Of a stretch of 64,000 bases of DNA, positions 62,399 through 64,000 are shown piece by piece; the first letter of the stretch is position 1, and every line of letters begins with the position of its first letter. The position numbers were made by a program, and so were the translations under genes. The stretch is from NCBI RefSeq assembly GCF_024298965.1, contig NZ_CP085193.1:12090001-12154000 (forward strand), given 5' to 3'. Source of the DNA: Streptomyces rapamycinicus NRRL 5491 (GTDB lineage: Bacteria > Actinomycetota > Actinomycetes > Streptomycetales > Streptomycetaceae). The notes beneath the pieces were generated by a model. The model saw only the letters and a list, made by a program, of their open reading frames with translations, ran no database searches and was not told the origin of the DNA.

Positions 62399-62439
62399 CC
62401 CACGGCGCCCCGTCCCGTCCCGGGTTCGGGGTGCCGTGG
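62399..62439. terminator. Stem-loop after the crotonase gene
   Basis: CCACGGCGCCCCG (62399-62411) pairs with CGGGGTGCCGTGG (62427-62439), one G-U pair, starting 13 bases after the stop. Likely terminator of the dehydrogenase/crotonase unit. Confidence 0.65.
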
Positions 62440-62592
62440 CGTGGGCGGCTCCCGCGGTCACGAAGCGAAGGATGAGCCAAAGGCACATCTGGATGACTGG
62501 GTCATCAATGCTTCATCTCATCGTTATCTGCGAAAAACGCTGTTCAAGCCCTTGTCGCACCTCCGCTCTCCCTCCATACTCTCCTCATCAAC

Positions 62593-62607
62593 AAAGTGAA
62601 CTAAGTT
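62593..62607. promoter_or_regulatory. Shared-operator site, AAAGTGAACTAAGTT
   Basis: Contains AACTAAGTT, also within the TesB element, and its complement shares CTTAGTTCACT with 60383-60393. Eleven bases before the ABC-binding-protein ATG. Confidence 0.6.
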
Positions 62608-62618
62608 GATGAGGTGCT

Positions 62619-63857
62619 ATGTCAGGCAAGAGAATCGCCCGCAGCTCGTTCCGAGTGGCCGCCAGCGCCTGTACGGTCCTGGCTCTCACGCTCGTCTCGG
62701 CCTGTGCCGGCAGTGACGCCGCTACGACCGGGGAGGCGGAGAAGGCCGAACTGCCCGTGAAGAAGGCGCAGGGCAAGCCGATCGTCATCGGCATGATCAA
62801 CAATGACACCAACGCGGCGGGCAACTTCGCCAACGTCGGTCAGGCAACCCGCGCGGCGGTGAAGTACATCAACAACAACCTGGGCGGGGCCGGCGGGCGG
62901 CCAATCCGCCTCGAGTACTGCGCGTCAAACGGGACGTCCGCGGCGTCGGCGAACTGCGCGGCGCAACTGCTGGAGGCGAAGCCCGCAACGGTGATCGGCG
63001 GCCTCGATCTCGGCTCGGACGGCTCCCTTCCCGTCCTTGCCAAGGCCGGTGTGCCCTACCTGAGCCCGACGCCGACCAGCTCCGCCGAACTCACGTCCCC
63101 CACGTCGTTCTCGTTCGTCGCGGGATCGGCGGCGTCACAGGGCGCCGCGGCCACCTACGCGGCGAAGGAGCTGAAGACCAAGAAGGCCGCCGTCCTGTTC
63201 AACGAGAACCCCCAGGCGCGACTGACCGCCGAGAGGTTCGTCCGGAACGTGCTCAAGGCACACGGTGTGAGCCGCGTGACCATGGCGCCCTTCAGTGCGA
63301 ACGAGACCGATATGGCCGGTCCGCTCAGCCAGGCCCTCAAGGGCGGGACCGACACGGTGTTCGGGATCATGCCGGAAGCCGGATGCGTCAACGTCCTGAA
63401 GGCCAAGCAGTCGTTGGCCAGCACGGCGAACTACTTCTTCAGCGGCAACTGTGCCGCGCCGAGTGTCCTCAAGGCCGGGGGAAGCGCGGCCGAAGGGACG
63501 TACTTCCCCGTGTCCGTGCAGCCCGCGAACGCGGACACCCCCGACACCGCGGCGTTCCGGGCCGCCATGGCGCGGTACGCCCCCTCTGTCGATGTCGGGG
63601 TCTACCCGGAATCCGCCTTCGGTACGGCCGTGACCCTGTCCCGGGTGCTGGCCAAGATCGACAAGCCGGACGATCCGTCAGCCGTGATGCGCGCGCTCCG
63701 CGGGCTGAAGGGCCGGCCGACGTTCGTCGGCCCCGAGGTCACCTGTGACGGCAAACAGGTCAAGGGCCTGCCGTCCGTCTGCAGCGACAAGGTCCGCATA
63801 GTGAAGACCGAGAACGGTCAGCTGAAGGACGCCGCCGGGCGCTGGTACCCCGAGTGA
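62619..63857 (+). CDS. ABC transporter substrate-binding lipoprotein (branched-chain amino acid/LivJ type)
   Basis: A 412-residue type I periplasmic-binding lipoprotein. The basic N-terminus (SGKRIARSSFR), a hydrophobic run and lipobox LTLVSACAG mark lipoprotein export. The mature part is LivJ-like: KPIVIGMINNDTNAAGNFAN, RAAVKYINNNLGGAGGRPIR, CAAQLLEAKPATVIGGLDLG, SFVAGSAASQGAAATYAAKE and EGTYFPVSVQPANADTPDTA. ATG 62619 has GAGG five bases upstream. It begins an importer unit; the LivH-type permease starts 46 bases downstream. In such clusters the importer usually takes up aromatic acids, short-chain acids or amides rather than amino acids. Confidence 0.92.
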   Translation: MSGKRIARSSFRVAASACTVLALTLVSACAGSDAATTGEAEKAELPVKKAQGKPIVIGMINNDTNAAGNFANVGQATRAAVKYINNNLGGAGGRPIRLEYCASNGTSAASANCAAQLLEAKPATVIGGLDLGSDGSLPVLAKAGVPYLSPTPTSSAELTSPTSFSFVAGSAASQGAAATYAAKELKTKKAAVLFNENPQARLTAERFVRNVLKAHGVSRVTMAPFSANETDMAGPLSQALKGGTDTVFGIMPEAGCVNVLKAKQSLASTANYFFSGNCAAPSVLKAGGSAAEGTYFPVSVQPANADTPDTAAFRAAMARYAPSVDVGVYPESAFGTAVTLSRVLAKIDKPDDPSAVMRALRGLKGRPTFVGPEVTCDGKQVKGLPSVCSDKVRIVKTENGQLKDAAGRWYPE

Positions 63858-63903
63858 TCACCTCCATGCTCCCGGTGGCTCACCGGCGGACCGAAGGAAC
63901 GAC

Positions 63904-64000
63904 ATGATCGAGCTCCTGCAATTCGCCCTCCTGGGCCTGGGCGCGGGAACCATCTACGCCGCGCTGGGCACGGGAGTGGTGCTCACCTACCAGGCCGCGG
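63904..64000 (+). CDS. LivH-type branched-chain ABC permease, 3' end outside window
   Basis: The first 32 codons are visible: MIELLQFALLGLGAGTIYAA then LGTGVVLTYQAA. The first transmembrane helix with the GAGTIYAALG-like motif is the normal start of LivH/HisM-like branched-chain permeases. ATG 63904 follows CGAAGGAACG (AAGGA seven bases upstream). It continues past the window end and follows the binding protein by 46 bases. Confidence 0.88.
   Translation, partial: MIELLQFALLGLGAGTIYAALGTGVVLTYQAA

Noticed and set aside
1..64000. CRISPR arrays, tRNA or rRNA genes, transposases, integrases
   Set aside because: Looked for regularly spaced repeats, cloverleaf ends, and recombinase motifs; none found. 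Relic joints at 9134 and 15640 lack insertion-sequence ends.

Overview
The window is high-GC actinomycete DNA, most likely Streptomyces or a close relative. The acyl-CoA carboxylase pair, LacI/ROK-era sugar operons, F420-type luciferase-like enzymes, a SpoIIE/ATPase regulator and dense GTG/TTG starts behind GGAGG-type ribosome sites all fit. No rRNA, tRNA, CRISPR array, integrase or transposase was seen. The content is almost entirely catabolic: small-molecule uptake, CoA-thioester chemistry and local regulators, as expected of accessory or chromosome-arm DNA.

Layout. 0-9.8 kb: a LysR gene cut by the window edge, decayed pieces (O-methyltransferase, a frame-broken membrane protein, an acyl-CoA-dehydrogenase/SDR chimera), an MmyB-type XRE regulator, a quinone oxidoreductase, two TetR genes, and a divergent acyl-CoA carboxylase beta/alpha pair. 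9.9-15.4 kb: a LacI-controlled sugar operon (binding lipoprotein, two sugar-phosphate-isomerase-like enzymes, a Gfo/Idh dehydrogenase) without ABC permease or ATPase. 15.4-17.3 kb: truncated acetyltransferase and MFS remnants and a Tat-exported beta-propeller hydrolase. 17.3-24.3 kb: a second LacI operon with FAD oxidoreductase, HyuA-type hydantoinase, an unrecognised HExxH protein and a permease. 24.5-32 kb: an IclR gene and its probable targets, an MFS transporter divergent from a six-gene operon (amidohydrolase, cupin, HpcH/HpaI aldolase, LLM oxidoreductase, BKACE-type beta-keto acid enzyme, SDR). 32-42 kb: a HyuA/HyuB - MFS - ferredoxin/NADP reductase - molybdopterin oxidoreductase operon. 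42-64 kb: a broad CoA-thioester catabolic region with four LLM enzymes, zinc alcohol dehydrogenase, GntR, two SDRs, TesB, fused CoA-transferase, DoxX, PaaI thioesterase, MaoC-like hydratase, acyl-CoA dehydrogenase, crotonase and the start of a branched-chain-type ABC importer; a PP2C/ATPase signalling protein is inserted.

Two sequence-level patterns stand out. First, nearly every transcription unit from 42 to 63 kb is preceded by an AT-rich near-palindromic element with core AACT(A/G)A; two of these, ahead of TesB and an SDR on opposite strands, share a 16-base element with one mismatch a few bases from the ATG. This looks like one local regulon, perhaps read by the GntR protein encoded inside it. 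Second, at least a dozen clearly conserved genes are broken by a single missing base, always in the same direction and mostly in C or G runs. Repairing them gives family-typical proteins (for example a 590-residue carboxylase alpha chain), so I read these as base-calling deletions in the assembly rather than mass pseudogenisation. True relics are the O-methyltransferase tail, the acyl-CoA-dehydrogenase/SDR chimera, and the acetyltransferase and MFS fragments.
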